Program-made: the position numbers and the translations under genes
Source of the DNA: Rhodohalobacter sp. 614A
Lineage (GTDB): Bacteria; Bacteroidota; Rhodothermia; Balneolales; Balneolaceae
DNA: 64,000 nt
Assembly: GCF_021462415.1 (NCBI RefSeq)
Contig: NZ_JAKEDS010000001.1
Location: 1,088,273-1,152,272 of the forward strand
Direction of reading: 5' to 3'
Shown: piece by piece, positions 1-8,870 of the stretch
How positions within the stretch are numbered: position 1 is the stretch's first letter
How the letters are laid out: each line of letters starts with the position of its first letter
The notes under the pieces: model-generated
Told to the model about the DNA's origin: nothing
The model's database searches: none
What the model saw: the letters and a program-made list of their open reading frames with translations, nothing else

Positions 1-255
1 AGTAATATGGACATCCTGGATTTTATGGGATGCCGTAATCCAATTAAAATCAGAATCCAATTCAGGCATATGAGCACTTTGAATTGCCTCTTGCACAGAA
101 TCTTTATCGATGCCTGCCTCTTCGGCGATATGAAGAAGTTCATCCTCTGTTAACCCTTGTTGATCGCCATACAGATCTTTCCTGGCCTGAATCTTAGAGG
201 CTTTGGTGAGAATTTTACTGATCTCTTCTTTGGAAAATGTTGGTTTGTTATCCAT
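1..255 (-). CDS. Hypothetical protein, N-terminal part (cut by window edge)
   Basis: An open frame of 85 codons runs from an ATG (complement of 253-255) off the left edge without a stop. It begins MDNKPTFSKEEISKIL and continues with a helical segment GLTEDELLHIAEEAGIDKDSV at about residues 34-54. This 'GLT-DEL-IAEEAGID' helix-turn-helix-like stretch is a common N-terminal module of uncharacterised membrane or regulatory proteins in Bacteroidota and Gemmatimonadota; it does not give a function. The gene is divergent from the large sensor kinase at 525, so the 269 bp between them must hold both promoters. Codon use looks like real coding sequence. The rest of the protein lies outside the window. 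Confidence 0.7.
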   Translation of the reverse strand, partial: MDNKPTFSKEEISKILTKASKIQARKDLYGDQQGLTEDELLHIAEEAGIDKDSVQEAIQSAHMPELDSDFNWITASHKIQDVHIT

Positions 256-489
256 GATTCTATCAATCATAAAAGCTATAAAAGATTAATGAATATGTTT
301 AAAAACTAAAAATAGATGGAATGATTTATGGTAGAATACACTTGAAATTAGATCTAAATAGTTAAAGGAAATTCTTTTTTGTAAATTTTAGTAAGAGAAT
401 TAACTGGTGCACGTTAACGGTCGATAAAAACAGAGAAGTGGGGTGTTGGAAGATCTAGCCAATAATGGGATACGAGCGCTCAACAAGTA

Positions 490-512
490 AATAAATCTCC
501 TTTTGATTTATT
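490..512 (+). promoter_or_regulatory. Small inverted repeat just before the kinase start
   Basis: AATAAATC at 490-497 is mirrored by GATTTATT at 505-512, a perfect 8-bp stem with a 7-nt loop ending 12 bp before the kinase ATG at 525. The loop contains CTCC and no ribosome-binding site is obvious. It could be a translation-control hairpin or chance in A+T-rich DNA. Confidence 0.25.
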
Positions 513-524
513 AACTCATTCAAT

Positions 525-3500
525 ATGAGTCACCAACAAAAATATGCCGCCCTTTTTTTTGCGATAATGCTTCCGGGCATAATAGCTGCTCAACCGGGTA
601 GTATTCAATTTAATCATCTTACGATTGAAGATGGGCTATCTCAGTCTACGGTCCAGTCTATTCTGCAGGACAACCAGGGCTATATGTGGTTTGGGACTCA
701 GGATGGATTGAACCATTATAACGGGTATGATATTACCGTTTATAGAGACGATGTACAGGATTCCACCACCATTAAAGGAAATGACATCCGGGTCATTTAC
801 GAAGATAGTGATGATCGTTTATGGATTGGTACACAAACCGGCGGTTTAAATCTTTATGACAGAAACAAAGACCAGTTTTTACATTACAGGGCTATTGATG
901 AAGACTGGTGGACTCTTTCTGCTGATGCCGTGTGGGATGTTCTGGAAGACAGCTACGATACTTTTTGGGTTGGAACCAGTTACGGGTTGAATATTATGAA
1001 TCGGGAAACGGGCAGGGGATTACGAATATTTTCTGATAGTGAAAATCCAAAAACCCTGACTGATAACCAGATTACCATACTGTTTGAAGATTCAAACCGG
1101 GACCTCTGGGTGGGAACCGCAAATGGTTTAAATAAATTTAACCGAAACGATTCTACATTTACACGTTATCTGTACCGCTCAGAAAATCGGAGAGAATCTG
1201 CATCTTTTTATATAAACACCATTTACGAAGATAGTAAAGGGAATTTTTGGGTTGGAACCGAAGAAAATGGGCTGCTGCTGTTCGACCGGGAAAACGGCAC
1301 CTATCATAATTACACATACAACGTAGACAATCCACAGGGTATAAGTGATAATTCTGTAATTGCCATACTGGAAAGTATAGACGGAGATCTTTGGGTGGGC
1401 ACAGGCAATCGTGGGCTCAACCTGTTGGATACAGAAACATTTACATTCAAAAAATACAACCATGAGTCTCAAAATCCTCAAAGCCTCAGTAACGATGGGA
1501 TAAACTATGTTTACAGAAGCAATGAAGGATTTCTTTGGATTGGTACGTTTGCCGGGGGTGTGAGTTATGTGGATCCATCTCCACCGCTTTTTCGTCATTT
1601 CCAAAATGAGCCGATGAATCCAAACAGCCTGAGCAACAATGTGGTACAAAGCTTTTTCCAGGATCGAAATGGAGATATCTGGATCGGGACGGATGGAGGG
1701 GGACTGAATCTCTTTGATCCCGAAACAGGTAATTTCAAACATTATCGCCATGTACCGGGGAATTCAAACTCAATTTCAGGCGATGTGATTCTCGATATCT
1801 ATCAGAATGACATGGGTTTATGGCTGGCAACCTACGGCGGCGGGGTAACCTTATTTGATACGAGAGAGAATAGCTTCAGGACGTTCAGGCAGACTACAGA
1901 AAATACGGAGGGGCTGAGCAGTGATTTTGTTTTTGTCATTACTCCTGCAGATGATGGAACGTTGTGGTTTGGAACAAACCTTGGCGGGCTAACGGCTTTC
2001 AATCCGGTAACGGAAAGATTTGAATGGTATTTGGCAGATCCCAATCAACCAAACAAGCCCGCAACCATTGCAAATAATGATATCCGTTCCATTTTTAAGG
2101 ATAGTGAGGGAGATATGTGGATGGGGGCATATGGGAGTGTATTAAACCGGTACGATACCGACGAAGGACGTTTTTATCTTTATGACATCAACACAAATTC
2201 TGATTTGTTTGCCAGTGTAGTACAAGACATTTATGAGGATAGTAAAGGCAGGCTTTGGTTGGCTACCCGGGGCGGCGGCCTTAAACAATTCATGCAGAAA
2301 ACCCATCAGATAATCACGTATACCGAAGACGATGGTTTATCCAGTAATATTGTTCATGCTATTGAGGAAGATGAATTCGGAATACTGTGGTTGAGTACCA
2401 ACGGGGGGATTTCAAAATTTGATCCACAAAACAAAACGTTTGAAACCTATGGTATAGAGAATGGAATACAGAGCCGGGAATTTAATCCCAGCTCATCTTT
2501 GCGAGACAGAGAAGGTTATATTTACTTTGGCGGGGTGAATGGGTTTAATCGTTTTCACCCAAGGGATGTACAAACCGATTCAACGGTTGCGCCTGTTGTT
2601 CTTACAGACCTTCATCTTTTCAACAAATCAGTTGGTGTTGGGGAGGATTCCCCGCTTCAAAAACAGATAAGCCAGACAAGCCGGTTAACATTAGGCCATG
2701 ACGCATCTGTAATCACTTTTGAATATGCTGCACTGGACTTTAGCGCACAAAAAGGCAATCAATTTGCCTATATGATGGAAGGTTTTGATGAAGACTGGAA
2801 CTATGTAGAAGATATTCGCAGAGCAACGTATACCAACCTGAGTCCCGGAGAGTATACCTTCCGCGTGAAAGCGGCCAACCGTGATGGAGTTTGGAATGAA
2901 GAGGGTGTTTCAATTGCCGTTGTTATCAGGCCTCCATTTTGGCAAACGGCTTGGTTCATTGTGCTGGTATTGCTTGCCATAGCGGGCACTGCTTATTTGG
3001 TTTATTGGCTCAGAGTTCGCTCTATCAGAAACCGCAACCGAATGCTTGCAAGAGTTATTGCCAAACGGACAAATGAGCTCCAGAAGGCAAATTCAACCAA
3101 AGATAAGCTATTCTCAATTATTGCTCACGATCTCATAAATATTTCAACGGGGTTAAGTGGTTTGTCCGGGTTGATGAAAGAAAGCCTGGAACAGGAAAAT
3201 ATGGATGAGGTGAAGGAGTATTCTGGTCATTTGCACAATACGATTGGTCAATTTGCCATTATGCTGAAAAACATGCTGGACTGGGCCAGAAGCCAAACGG
3301 GTAAAATTCAATATGATCCCATGAATTTTATTCTTGCTGATATTGTAGATGAGATCATTGAGCAGCAAGAATCCCGCGCTATTTACAAAAGCATAAAATT
3401 ATCATCCTTGGTTGACAAAAATCTGGAAGTGTATGCCGATCCGGATATGATATTGGTAATCCTCAGAAATTTAATAGCAAATGCGTTGAAATTTACTCCG

Positions 3501-3815
3501 GAAGGAGGAAAGATTGAGATAACCGCGGCGGAAGAAATGGATGCTGTGAAAGTTTCAGTTCGCGATAACGGTATTGGAATGAGCGAGGAGATGGTTTACA
3601 AAATTTTCAATCAGGATGAATCAGTAACTACGCTGGGTACTTCCAACGAAAAGGGTACCGGTCTTGGAATTTCTCTGTGTAAAGACTTCATTCGGAGAAA
3701 TAAAGGAAAATTAAGTGCCGAAAGCGAACCCGGTGTGGGGACTACGATCTCATTTACGTTACCTTTTGCGCAAGAGATGGAATCCTATCCCGGTATGATG
3801 ACCCAGGCTTCTTGA
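525..3815 (+). CDS. Propeller-type sensor histidine kinase
   Basis: Large envelope-spanning sensor kinase of 1096 aa. After a signal peptide (about residues 1-22) come many two-component-regulator propeller (Reg_prop) repeats with the recurring 'WIGT..GGLN.(F/Y)D' motif, about residues 30-690, forming the periplasmic sensor. A Y_Y_Y domain follows (about 725-800), then one membrane helix (about 808-828), a HisKA segment with phospho-acceptor H868 and a HATPase domain (N-box around N982, then DNGIGM and GTGLGISL). Unlike the common hybrid form, it has no receiver and no AraC output domain, so the signal must pass to a separate regulator; none is adjacent. The H-box reads HDLINIS and lacks the usual Pro after HDLKN. 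In this family such sensors often detect sugars or peptides; the ligand here is unknown. Confidence 0.9.
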   Translation: MSHQQKYAALFFAIMLPGIIAAQPGSIQFNHLTIEDGLSQSTVQSILQDNQGYMWFGTQDGLNHYNGYDITVYRDDVQDSTTIKGNDIRVIYEDSDDRLWIGTQTGGLNLYDRNKDQFLHYRAIDEDWWTLSADAVWDVLEDSYDTFWVGTSYGLNIMNRETGRGLRIFSDSENPKTLTDNQITILFEDSNRDLWVGTANGLNKFNRNDSTFTRYLYRSENRRESASFYINTIYEDSKGNFWVGTEENGLLLFDRENGTYHNYTYNVDNPQGISDNSVIAILESIDGDLWVGTGNRGLNLLDTETFTFKKYNHESQNPQSLSNDGINYVYRSNEGFLWIGTFAGGVSYVDPSPPLFRHFQNEPMNPNSLSNNVVQSFFQDRNGDIWIGTDGGGLNLFDPETGNFKHYRHVPGNSNSISGDVILDIYQNDMGLWLATYGGGVTLFDTRENSFRTFRQTTENTEGLSSDFVFVITPADDGTLWFGTNLGGLTAFNPVTERFEWYLADPNQPNKPATIANNDIRSIFKDSEGDMWMGAYGSVLNRYDTDEGRFYLYDINTNSDLFASVVQDIYEDSKGRLWLATRGGGLKQFMQKTHQIITYTEDDGLSSNIVHAIEEDEFGILWLSTNGGISKFDPQNKTFETYGIENGIQSREFNPSSSLRDREGYIYFGGVNGFNRFHPRDVQTDSTVAPVVLTDLHLFNKSVGVGEDSPLQKQISQTSRLTLGHDASVITFEYAALDFSAQKGNQFAYMMEGFDEDWNYVEDIRRATYTNLSPGEYTFRVKAANRDGVWNEEGVSIAVVIRPPFWQTAWFIVLVLLAIAGTAYLVYWLRVRSIRNRNRMLARVIAKRTNELQKANSTKDKLFSIIAHDLINISTGLSGLSGLMKESLEQENMDEVKEYSGHLHNTIGQFAIMLKNMLDWARSQTGKIQYDPMNFILADIVDEIIEQQESRAIYKSIKLSSLVDKNLEVYADPDMILVILRNLIANALKFTPEGGKIEITAAEEMDAVKVSVRDNGIGMSEEMVYKIFNQDESVTTLGTSNEKGTGLGISLCKDFIRRNKGKLSAESEPGVGTTISFTLPFAQEMESYPGMMTQAS

Positions 3816-4010
3816 TTACTTACCTGATTTTCTCATCACTAATATTTTATACCTGATTTTGTTACCAAACGGCGTCAGCATTGCAAAGGTAATTTTCAAT
3901 ATCTGAAGGCTTTATAAATGAGTGTGTTTAGTTTAACTTGGCCCAGACATCTGATTAGGCTCTAAGGTGTTAGATTTGATAGTTAGACAGGATAATTTTC
4001 ATAACGTGTA

Positions 4011-5027
4011 ATGGCAAATAAATATGTAAAGGAGTTAAAAAAATGGGTGCAATATGCTGCCAATTCTTTCTCAACATGTGGTTTGGAAAGAGTCAGTTCT
4101 GCGCCACATATTTTTAGAGTGCTCTACCAGGGAGACAGGTTAGATCCCTTTTTGTACTTATACTCTCTTTCATCTCGCTACATGAATGAGAGGGTGTACT
4201 ATATTGTATCGTTTTACTGGAGTGTAAATGAATGGACAATAGGTAACATCCATAAAGATTTGGCCCGTTTTAAACGGTTGTTCAGGAAACACACTGTAAT
4301 TTTCCTGGCTAATTCTCCCGAAGAGCTTGAGCTGTTAAAACAAAATAATTTCAATGCGGTTCTGTGTAATCACAACTGTTTTGTTGATGAAAATATTTAT
4401 CGCCCGCTTAAGCAAGAAAAAAAGTTTGATGCTGTATACGATGCCCGACTGTCACCTTTTAAGCGTCATCAGCTTGCCGAAAAAATTACAAGCCTCGGTT
4501 TGATCACCTACATTCATGATTTTTCAAATCAAGAGGAATACACAACGATGGTCAAGCGAAAATTAAATTATGCACACTGGTTCAACAAAACTCCAGACGG
4601 ACTCCGTCATTTAAGCGCTACTGAGGTAAATGAAGCACTTAATAAGTGCAAAGTAGGGTTATGTCTGAGCGCCGAAGAAGGTGCAATGTACGCAAGCATT
4701 CAATATTTGCTGGCCGGGCTTCCGGTTGTGAATGTACCGAATAAAGGCGGCCGAGACGTCTTTTTCGATGGTTATAATTCCATTACAGTTGAGCCTGAGG
4801 CAGGCATTGTTGCGGAGGCTGTGAAGGGAATGATAGACCGAAACCCGGACCCTGAAACCATTCGAAATAATACCATACAGTTGATGGAGATACACCGCAA
4901 CTACTTTATCGATCTGATCAATCAGATAGGAAAAGGCGAAGGTTATGACCTTAATTTCAAAGAAAAATGGGATTCTTTGTTTTATAACAAGTTTATCCGT
5001 TGGGTCTCTTATAAAGAAGTTTTATGA
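4011..5027 (+). CDS. Glycosyltransferase, group 1/GT4-like
   Basis: Cytosolic protein of 338 aa with no signal peptide. The C-terminal third resembles the nucleotide-sugar-binding half of GT-B (group 1) glycosyltransferases: LCLSAEEGAMYASIQYLLAG, then LPVVNVPNKGGRDVFF, and a GYNSITVEPEA segment matching the 'E-x7-E / YLLAGLPVV' pattern. The N-terminal half is poorly conserved, as is usual for the acceptor side. It probably transfers a sugar in surface polysaccharide or glycoconjugate synthesis, but it stands alone with no polysaccharide cluster, so donor and acceptor cannot be named. It converges on topA 70 bp downstream. The ATG at 4011 is preceded by A+T-rich sequence without a clear ribosome-binding site. 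Confidence 0.75.
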   Translation: MANKYVKELKKWVQYAANSFSTCGLERVSSAPHIFRVLYQGDRLDPFLYLYSLSSRYMNERVYYIVSFYWSVNEWTIGNIHKDLARFKRLFRKHTVIFLANSPEELELLKQNNFNAVLCNHNCFVDENIYRPLKQEKKFDAVYDARLSPFKRHQLAEKITSLGLITYIHDFSNQEEYTTMVKRKLNYAHWFNKTPDGLRHLSATEVNEALNKCKVGLCLSAEEGAMYASIQYLLAGLPVVNVPNKGGRDVFFDGYNSITVEPEAGIVAEAVKGMIDRNPDPETIRNNTIQLMEIHRNYFIDLINQIGKGEGYDLNFKEKWDSLFYNKFIRWVSYKEVL

Positions 5028-5097
5028 TCGGAGAAAACGATCTCAATTTAATTCGGTTGCTCTACTACTTCTATTTCCGATCCTCTTACAGAAGCAA

Positions 5098-7644
5098 TTA
5101 TTTCTTCCCTTTTTCCTCGATAAGTTGAACCGCATCCGCCATTCTGAACTCTTCCGGTTCAGTGCCTTTGGGAAGAGAGATATTGGTACGCCCGTATTTA
5201 ATGTAAGGACCATAACGTCCATCCATTACTTTTACAGGTTTGTCCGTTTCCGGATGTTTGCCAAGGTCTTGAATCTCTGAACTGCTCTTTCTTCCTTTTC
5301 CTTTTTCCTTGAGGAGTTCCACCGCACGGTCGAGTTCAATTTCAAGAACATTGTCCGTCTTTTTCAGGGATTTGAAATTTCCGTCGTGAAGAACAAACGG
5401 TCCGTACCGGCCAATTCCCGCTTTCACAACTTTTCCGGTTTCGGGATGCTCGCCAAGCGTACGGGGCAATTCGAGAAGTTTAAGGGCTGTCTCGAAATCA
5501 ACATCTGCAGGTTTCATGCCCTTTAAAAGCGAAACACGTTTTGGCTTTTTATTATCCTCGGTTACATCTCCGAGTTGAACGTAAGGGCCATAACGGCCGG
5601 TTAAGACGTAAACCGGTTGTTCAGTTTCAGGGTGTTCGCCTAAAGATGTAGGGCCTTCTTTTTCAGTCACAAGCAGTTCTTTAATTTTTTCAGCAGAGAG
5701 TTCTCCGGGATCAAGATCTACAGGAAGAGAAGTTGTGATATCCTCGCCATTAGACTCAACCTTCACATAAGGGCCAAACCGGCCAACATGAACCCGCATT
5801 CCATTTAATCCCTCAATAGGCAGGTTCAGCACTTTGGCTTTTTGAGGATCGATTTTATCCTCTTGCTGATCCACCTGGTTTTTCAGTCCGCTATCTCCTT
5901 TGTAATAATCGTCGAGGTATTTAACAGGATCGTATTTTCCTCGTGCAATCTCGTCGAGTTTGTCTTCGAGTTCAGAGGTAAAATCACTGTCCACCAAATG
6001 AGGAAAATGGTTTTCTAAAAGCTCTGTTACGGCAAAAGCAGTATATGATGGTATCAGTGTCTTTCCTTCACTCTTGGCGTATCCTCGCTCCTGTATAGTG
6101 CCGATAATGGTAGCATAGGTACTCGGCCGGCCAACGCCGCTTTTCTCCAGTTCCTTCACAAGCGTTGCTTCCGTATATCGTGCCGGTGGTTTTGTTTCGT
6201 GGGAAATGGACTCCAGTTTATGAAGATCCGTGGAATCACCTTCCTTCATTTCGGGCAGGAAAATTTCCTGGTTTTCGATGGCGGCCTCGGGATCATCACT
6301 TCCCTCCACATAGGCCCGGAAGAATCCCGGAAAGAGAATCTTTTTTCCGCTTGTCTTAAAATCGGCTTCGGTTCCATTATGCTTCGCCGTAATCGTCACG
6401 TTGGTAAATTCCAGTTTGGCTTCAGCCATTTGAGTGGCGATGGTCCGTTTCCAAATCAAATCATAAAGCTTTAGCTGGCGTCCGCTCAATCCGGATTTTT
6501 CGGGATGCGTAAAACTGGAACCTGCCGGGCGAATCGCCTCATGTGCTTCCTGGGCGCCTTTGGCTTTTCCATACGTTCGCACGCGCTTAAAGAGATATTC
6601 TTCGCCATATTGAGTTTCCACTTCATTTCGGGCCGCAGTAATTGCCTGGCTCGAGAGATTCGTGGAGTCCGTTCTCATGTACGTGATATACCCGTTTTCG
6701 TACAACTTCTGGGCAATACTCATCGTATCTCTTGCAGAAAATCCAAATTTTCGGTTGGCTTCCTGCTGCAGGGTTGAGGTAATAAACGGCGCCGATGGAT
6801 TTCGTTTCTGAACGTTTACATCCACATTTGTAACCGACCAATCCGCTTCGTGCAGAAGATCGCGGAGTTTTCCGGCTTTTTCCTCATCGAGAAGAACAAC
6901 GCTGTCCGGTTTTTTGAGCTTGCCGGTGTTTTCATCAAAATCCTTTCCACTGGCGAGGCGTTTGCCGTCTACGTGAGAAAGAACGGCATCAAATTTATTT
7001 TTGTCGCCCGACTTTGTGAGAATGGCTTTTAGATCATAATACGTTCCGCTTTTGAACTTCATCCGTTCACGTTCGCGGGCAACCAGGAACCAAACAGCTA
7101 CTGATTGAACACGGCCGGCAGAAAGGCCCGGTGCAATCTTCTTCCACAAAAGCGGCGAAATGGTGTAACCGGCCAGACGATCCAGAATCCGGCGCGTTTC
7201 CTGTGCGTGAACCAAATTCATGTTTATATCACGAAAATTATCCAGTGCTTCTTCGATTGCTTCTTGGGTAATTTCGCGAAATGCCATTCGTTTCACCGGA
7301 ACTTTAGGATCCAGAAGTTCTGTGAGGTGCCAAGAAATAGCCTCACCCTCACGATCCTCATCCGTAGCTAAAATCAGTTCATCAGAGTCTTTTAACTGCT
7401 CTTTCAGCTTTTTAACAATCTTCTTTTTTCCGGACGGCACCACATAAATCGGATCATATCGCTCATCTACATTGATGCCGAGATTTGACCAGGATTCTTT
7501 CTTGTATTTTGCCGGAATCTCTTTGGCTGATGACGGCAGATCCCGGATGTGCCCCATGGATGAATCAACCACGTAGCCTTTTGGCAAATACTTCTTGATG
7601 GTTTTGGTTTTTGTGGGTGACTCTACAATTACTAACGACTTCAT
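5098..7644 (-). CDS. topA: DNA topoisomerase I (type IA)
   Basis: Relaxes negative supercoils by single-strand cleavage and passage; 848 aa. The N-terminal TOPRIM domain starts with VIVESPTKTKTI (E8) and carries the DxDxE metal site at D95, D97 and E99. The catalytic tyrosine is Y322 in ITYMRTDS. The core domain includes the typical GRVQSVAVWFL and EAHEAIRP segments. The C-terminus (about residues 595-845) has no zinc-finger cysteines; instead there are four copies of a roughly 60-residue repeat with the signature LGEHPET...GRYGPY, the form common in Bacteroidota and many other bacteria. The start lies 3 bp after the stop of the upstream peroxiredoxin gene, so the two are almost certainly co-transcribed. 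Confidence 0.97.
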   Translation of the reverse strand: MKSLVIVESPTKTKTIKKYLPKGYVVDSSMGHIRDLPSSAKEIPAKYKKESWSNLGINVDERYDPIYVVPSGKKKIVKKLKEQLKDSDELILATDEDREGEAISWHLTELLDPKVPVKRMAFREITQEAIEEALDNFRDINMNLVHAQETRRILDRLAGYTISPLLWKKIAPGLSAGRVQSVAVWFLVARERERMKFKSGTYYDLKAILTKSGDKNKFDAVLSHVDGKRLASGKDFDENTGKLKKPDSVVLLDEEKAGKLRDLLHEADWSVTNVDVNVQKRNPSAPFITSTLQQEANRKFGFSARDTMSIAQKLYENGYITYMRTDSTNLSSQAITAARNEVETQYGEEYLFKRVRTYGKAKGAQEAHEAIRPAGSSFTHPEKSGLSGRQLKLYDLIWKRTIATQMAEAKLEFTNVTITAKHNGTEADFKTSGKKILFPGFFRAYVEGSDDPEAAIENQEIFLPEMKEGDSTDLHKLESISHETKPPARYTEATLVKELEKSGVGRPSTYATIIGTIQERGYAKSEGKTLIPSYTAFAVTELLENHFPHLVDSDFTSELEDKLDEIARGKYDPVKYLDDYYKGDSGLKNQVDQQEDKIDPQKAKVLNLPIEGLNGMRVHVGRFGPYVKVESNGEDITTSLPVDLDPGELSAEKIKELLVTEKEGPTSLGEHPETEQPVYVLTGRYGPYVQLGDVTEDNKKPKRVSLLKGMKPADVDFETALKLLELPRTLGEHPETGKVVKAGIGRYGPFVLHDGNFKSLKKTDNVLEIELDRAVELLKEKGKGRKSSSEIQDLGKHPETDKPVKVMDGRYGPYIKYGRTNISLPKGTEPEEFRMADAVQLIEEKGKK

Positions 7645-7647
7645 AAA

Positions 7648-8127
7648 TCAATTTTGTAAGGATTCGACAAGCTCTTTCAATTCTTCTGCATGAGCTTTTG
7701 TATTTACTTTCTCGATAATTTCCAGAACGGTTCCGTCCGTATCAATCACGTAAGCAGACCGGCTGGGAGCTTCAAAGGTATTTCCGAACATATTCTTTTC
7801 AACAATAGAATCGGTGGCTTCGGCAAATTTATAATCGGGGTCAGATGCCAGGATATAGTTGATCCCTTTTTTCTTTGCATAATTTTTGTGCGACCTGTAC
7901 CCGTCTTTGCTGATAGCAATCAGGTTGTATCCCTTTTTATTGAACCATTCTGCCTCTTCGGCAAGACTTTCGTTTTGTTTATCACAACTGCTTGTGTTGT
8001 TTTTCATGTAAACGGAAACAATAGCCGGCCGATCCAGAAGTTCTGAGAATTGGACGTCTTTTTGTTCACCATTTTCTACAACGGTCAGGCTAAAATCGGT
8101 ATCAATTTTTTTTCCTTTGGAAATCAT
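7648..8127 (-). CDS. Peroxiredoxin of the Bcp/PrxQ type
   Basis: Thiol peroxidase of 159 aa with a thioredoxin fold, expected to reduce hydrogen peroxide or organic peroxides in the cytoplasm. The catalytic loop reads MKNNTSSCDKQ: T45 and peroxidatic C48 are present, but the proline of the usual P-x3-T-x2-C motif is replaced by Met41. C48 is the only cysteine, so this would be a 1-Cys enzyme relying on an external thiol. Later segments ISKDGYRSHKNYAKK and SAYVIDTDGTV fit the BCP family. The first gene of a two-gene operon with topA (3 bp gap). Function as a classical peroxidase is likely but the altered loop lowers certainty. Confidence 0.85.
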   Translation of the reverse strand: MISKGKKIDTDFSLTVVENGEQKDVQFSELLDRPAIVSVYMKNNTSSCDKQNESLAEEAEWFNKKGYNLIAISKDGYRSHKNYAKKKGINYILASDPDYKFAEATDSIVEKNMFGNTFEAPSRSAYVIDTDGTVLEIIEKVNTKAHAEELKELVESLQN

Positions 8128-8289
8128 GATGCTCTATAATTCTTGTATGTTTTGGGCACTATAACCCAAATCATATCTCATTTCGTTCTTTCCATATTGA
8201 AATGAAATTCAGAGACTTTTAGTATACACATTCTGAAACACATTGAGCAACTGATTTTGTTTGAGGATTTTTTTCCTCACAAAAAGAGA

Positions 8290-8856
8290 TTACTTATTGT
8301 TCATATGCAAGAGTAAATGAGCGACTGCCGCCACAACAATCGAGTGATGAATGGTACTGCTTTTCACAAGATCAAGAAAACGCCTGAGAGGTAATACATG
8401 TATATCAATGTCTTCATTGCCATCAAGATTTTGTTCACCTGTTTTGATACAGTTTTCTGCCAAAAAGATGGATGTAAAATTGTTCAGAAAGGCGGGGTTG
8501 GCACTGGTTTCCCCGAGAAGGGTCCACTTTTTGGATTGATACCCGGTCTCCTCCAGTAATTCGCGTTTGGCCGCTTCCAGCGGGGATTCTCCCTCATCAA
8601 TCATACCGCCGGGAATTTCCAGGGTTGATTGATGAATGCCGGCGCGGTATTGTTCAACCAAAACAACTTCCTGATCTTCATTTAAAGCGATGATGTTAAT
8701 CCAATCCGGTGCATTCAAAACGATAAATGGAGCGGTATCCGTTTTTTTATCCGGCAAAAGCTCTCTTTGATGAAGAGAAAAAATGGGAGTTTCGAAGAGT
8801 TTCTTATCTTCAATGATATCCCATTTGGGTTTGGAAAATGAAAATGAATCAGACAT
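8290..8856 (-). CDS. NUDIX hydrolase, ADP-ribose pyrophosphatase-like
   Basis: Predicted 188-aa cytosolic pyrophosphohydrolase acting on ADP-ribose or a related nucleoside diphosphate derivative. It has a complete NUDIX box, G-x5-E-x7-RELLEETGY, embedded in LEIPGGMIDEGESP...; the preceding EQYRAGIHQSTLEIPGG is typical of the ADP-ribose pyrophosphatase branch (NudF-like). The frame is open further upstream to 8988, but that part would overlap the AMP nucleosidase gene and reads as low-complexity shadow sequence; MSDSFSFSKPKWD at 8856 is the natural start. It is divergent from AMP nucleosidase with only 14 bp between the two starts, so the promoters must overlap the coding regions. Both enzymes handle adenine nucleotide breakdown. 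Confidence 0.9.
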   Translation of the reverse strand: MSDSFSFSKPKWDIIEDKKLFETPIFSLHQRELLPDKKTDTAPFIVLNAPDWINIIALNEDQEVVLVEQYRAGIHQSTLEIPGGMIDEGESPLEAAKRELLEETGYQSKKWTLLGETSANPAFLNNFTSIFLAENCIKTGEQNLDGNEDIDIHVLPLRRFLDLVKSSTIHHSIVVAAVAHLLLHMNNK

Positions 8857-8870
8857 AGCGAAGCAATTAT

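Noticed and set aside
4945-5280. Open frame of 111 codons over the glycosyltransferase/topA junction
   Set aside because: It overlaps the ends of two well-supported genes in other frames and has no recognisable domain.
8262-8279. Hairpin TGAGGA-T6-TCCTCA as terminator between the NUDIX and peroxiredoxin genes
   Set aside because: The stem is only 6 bp and no T-tract follows it on either strand in the right place.
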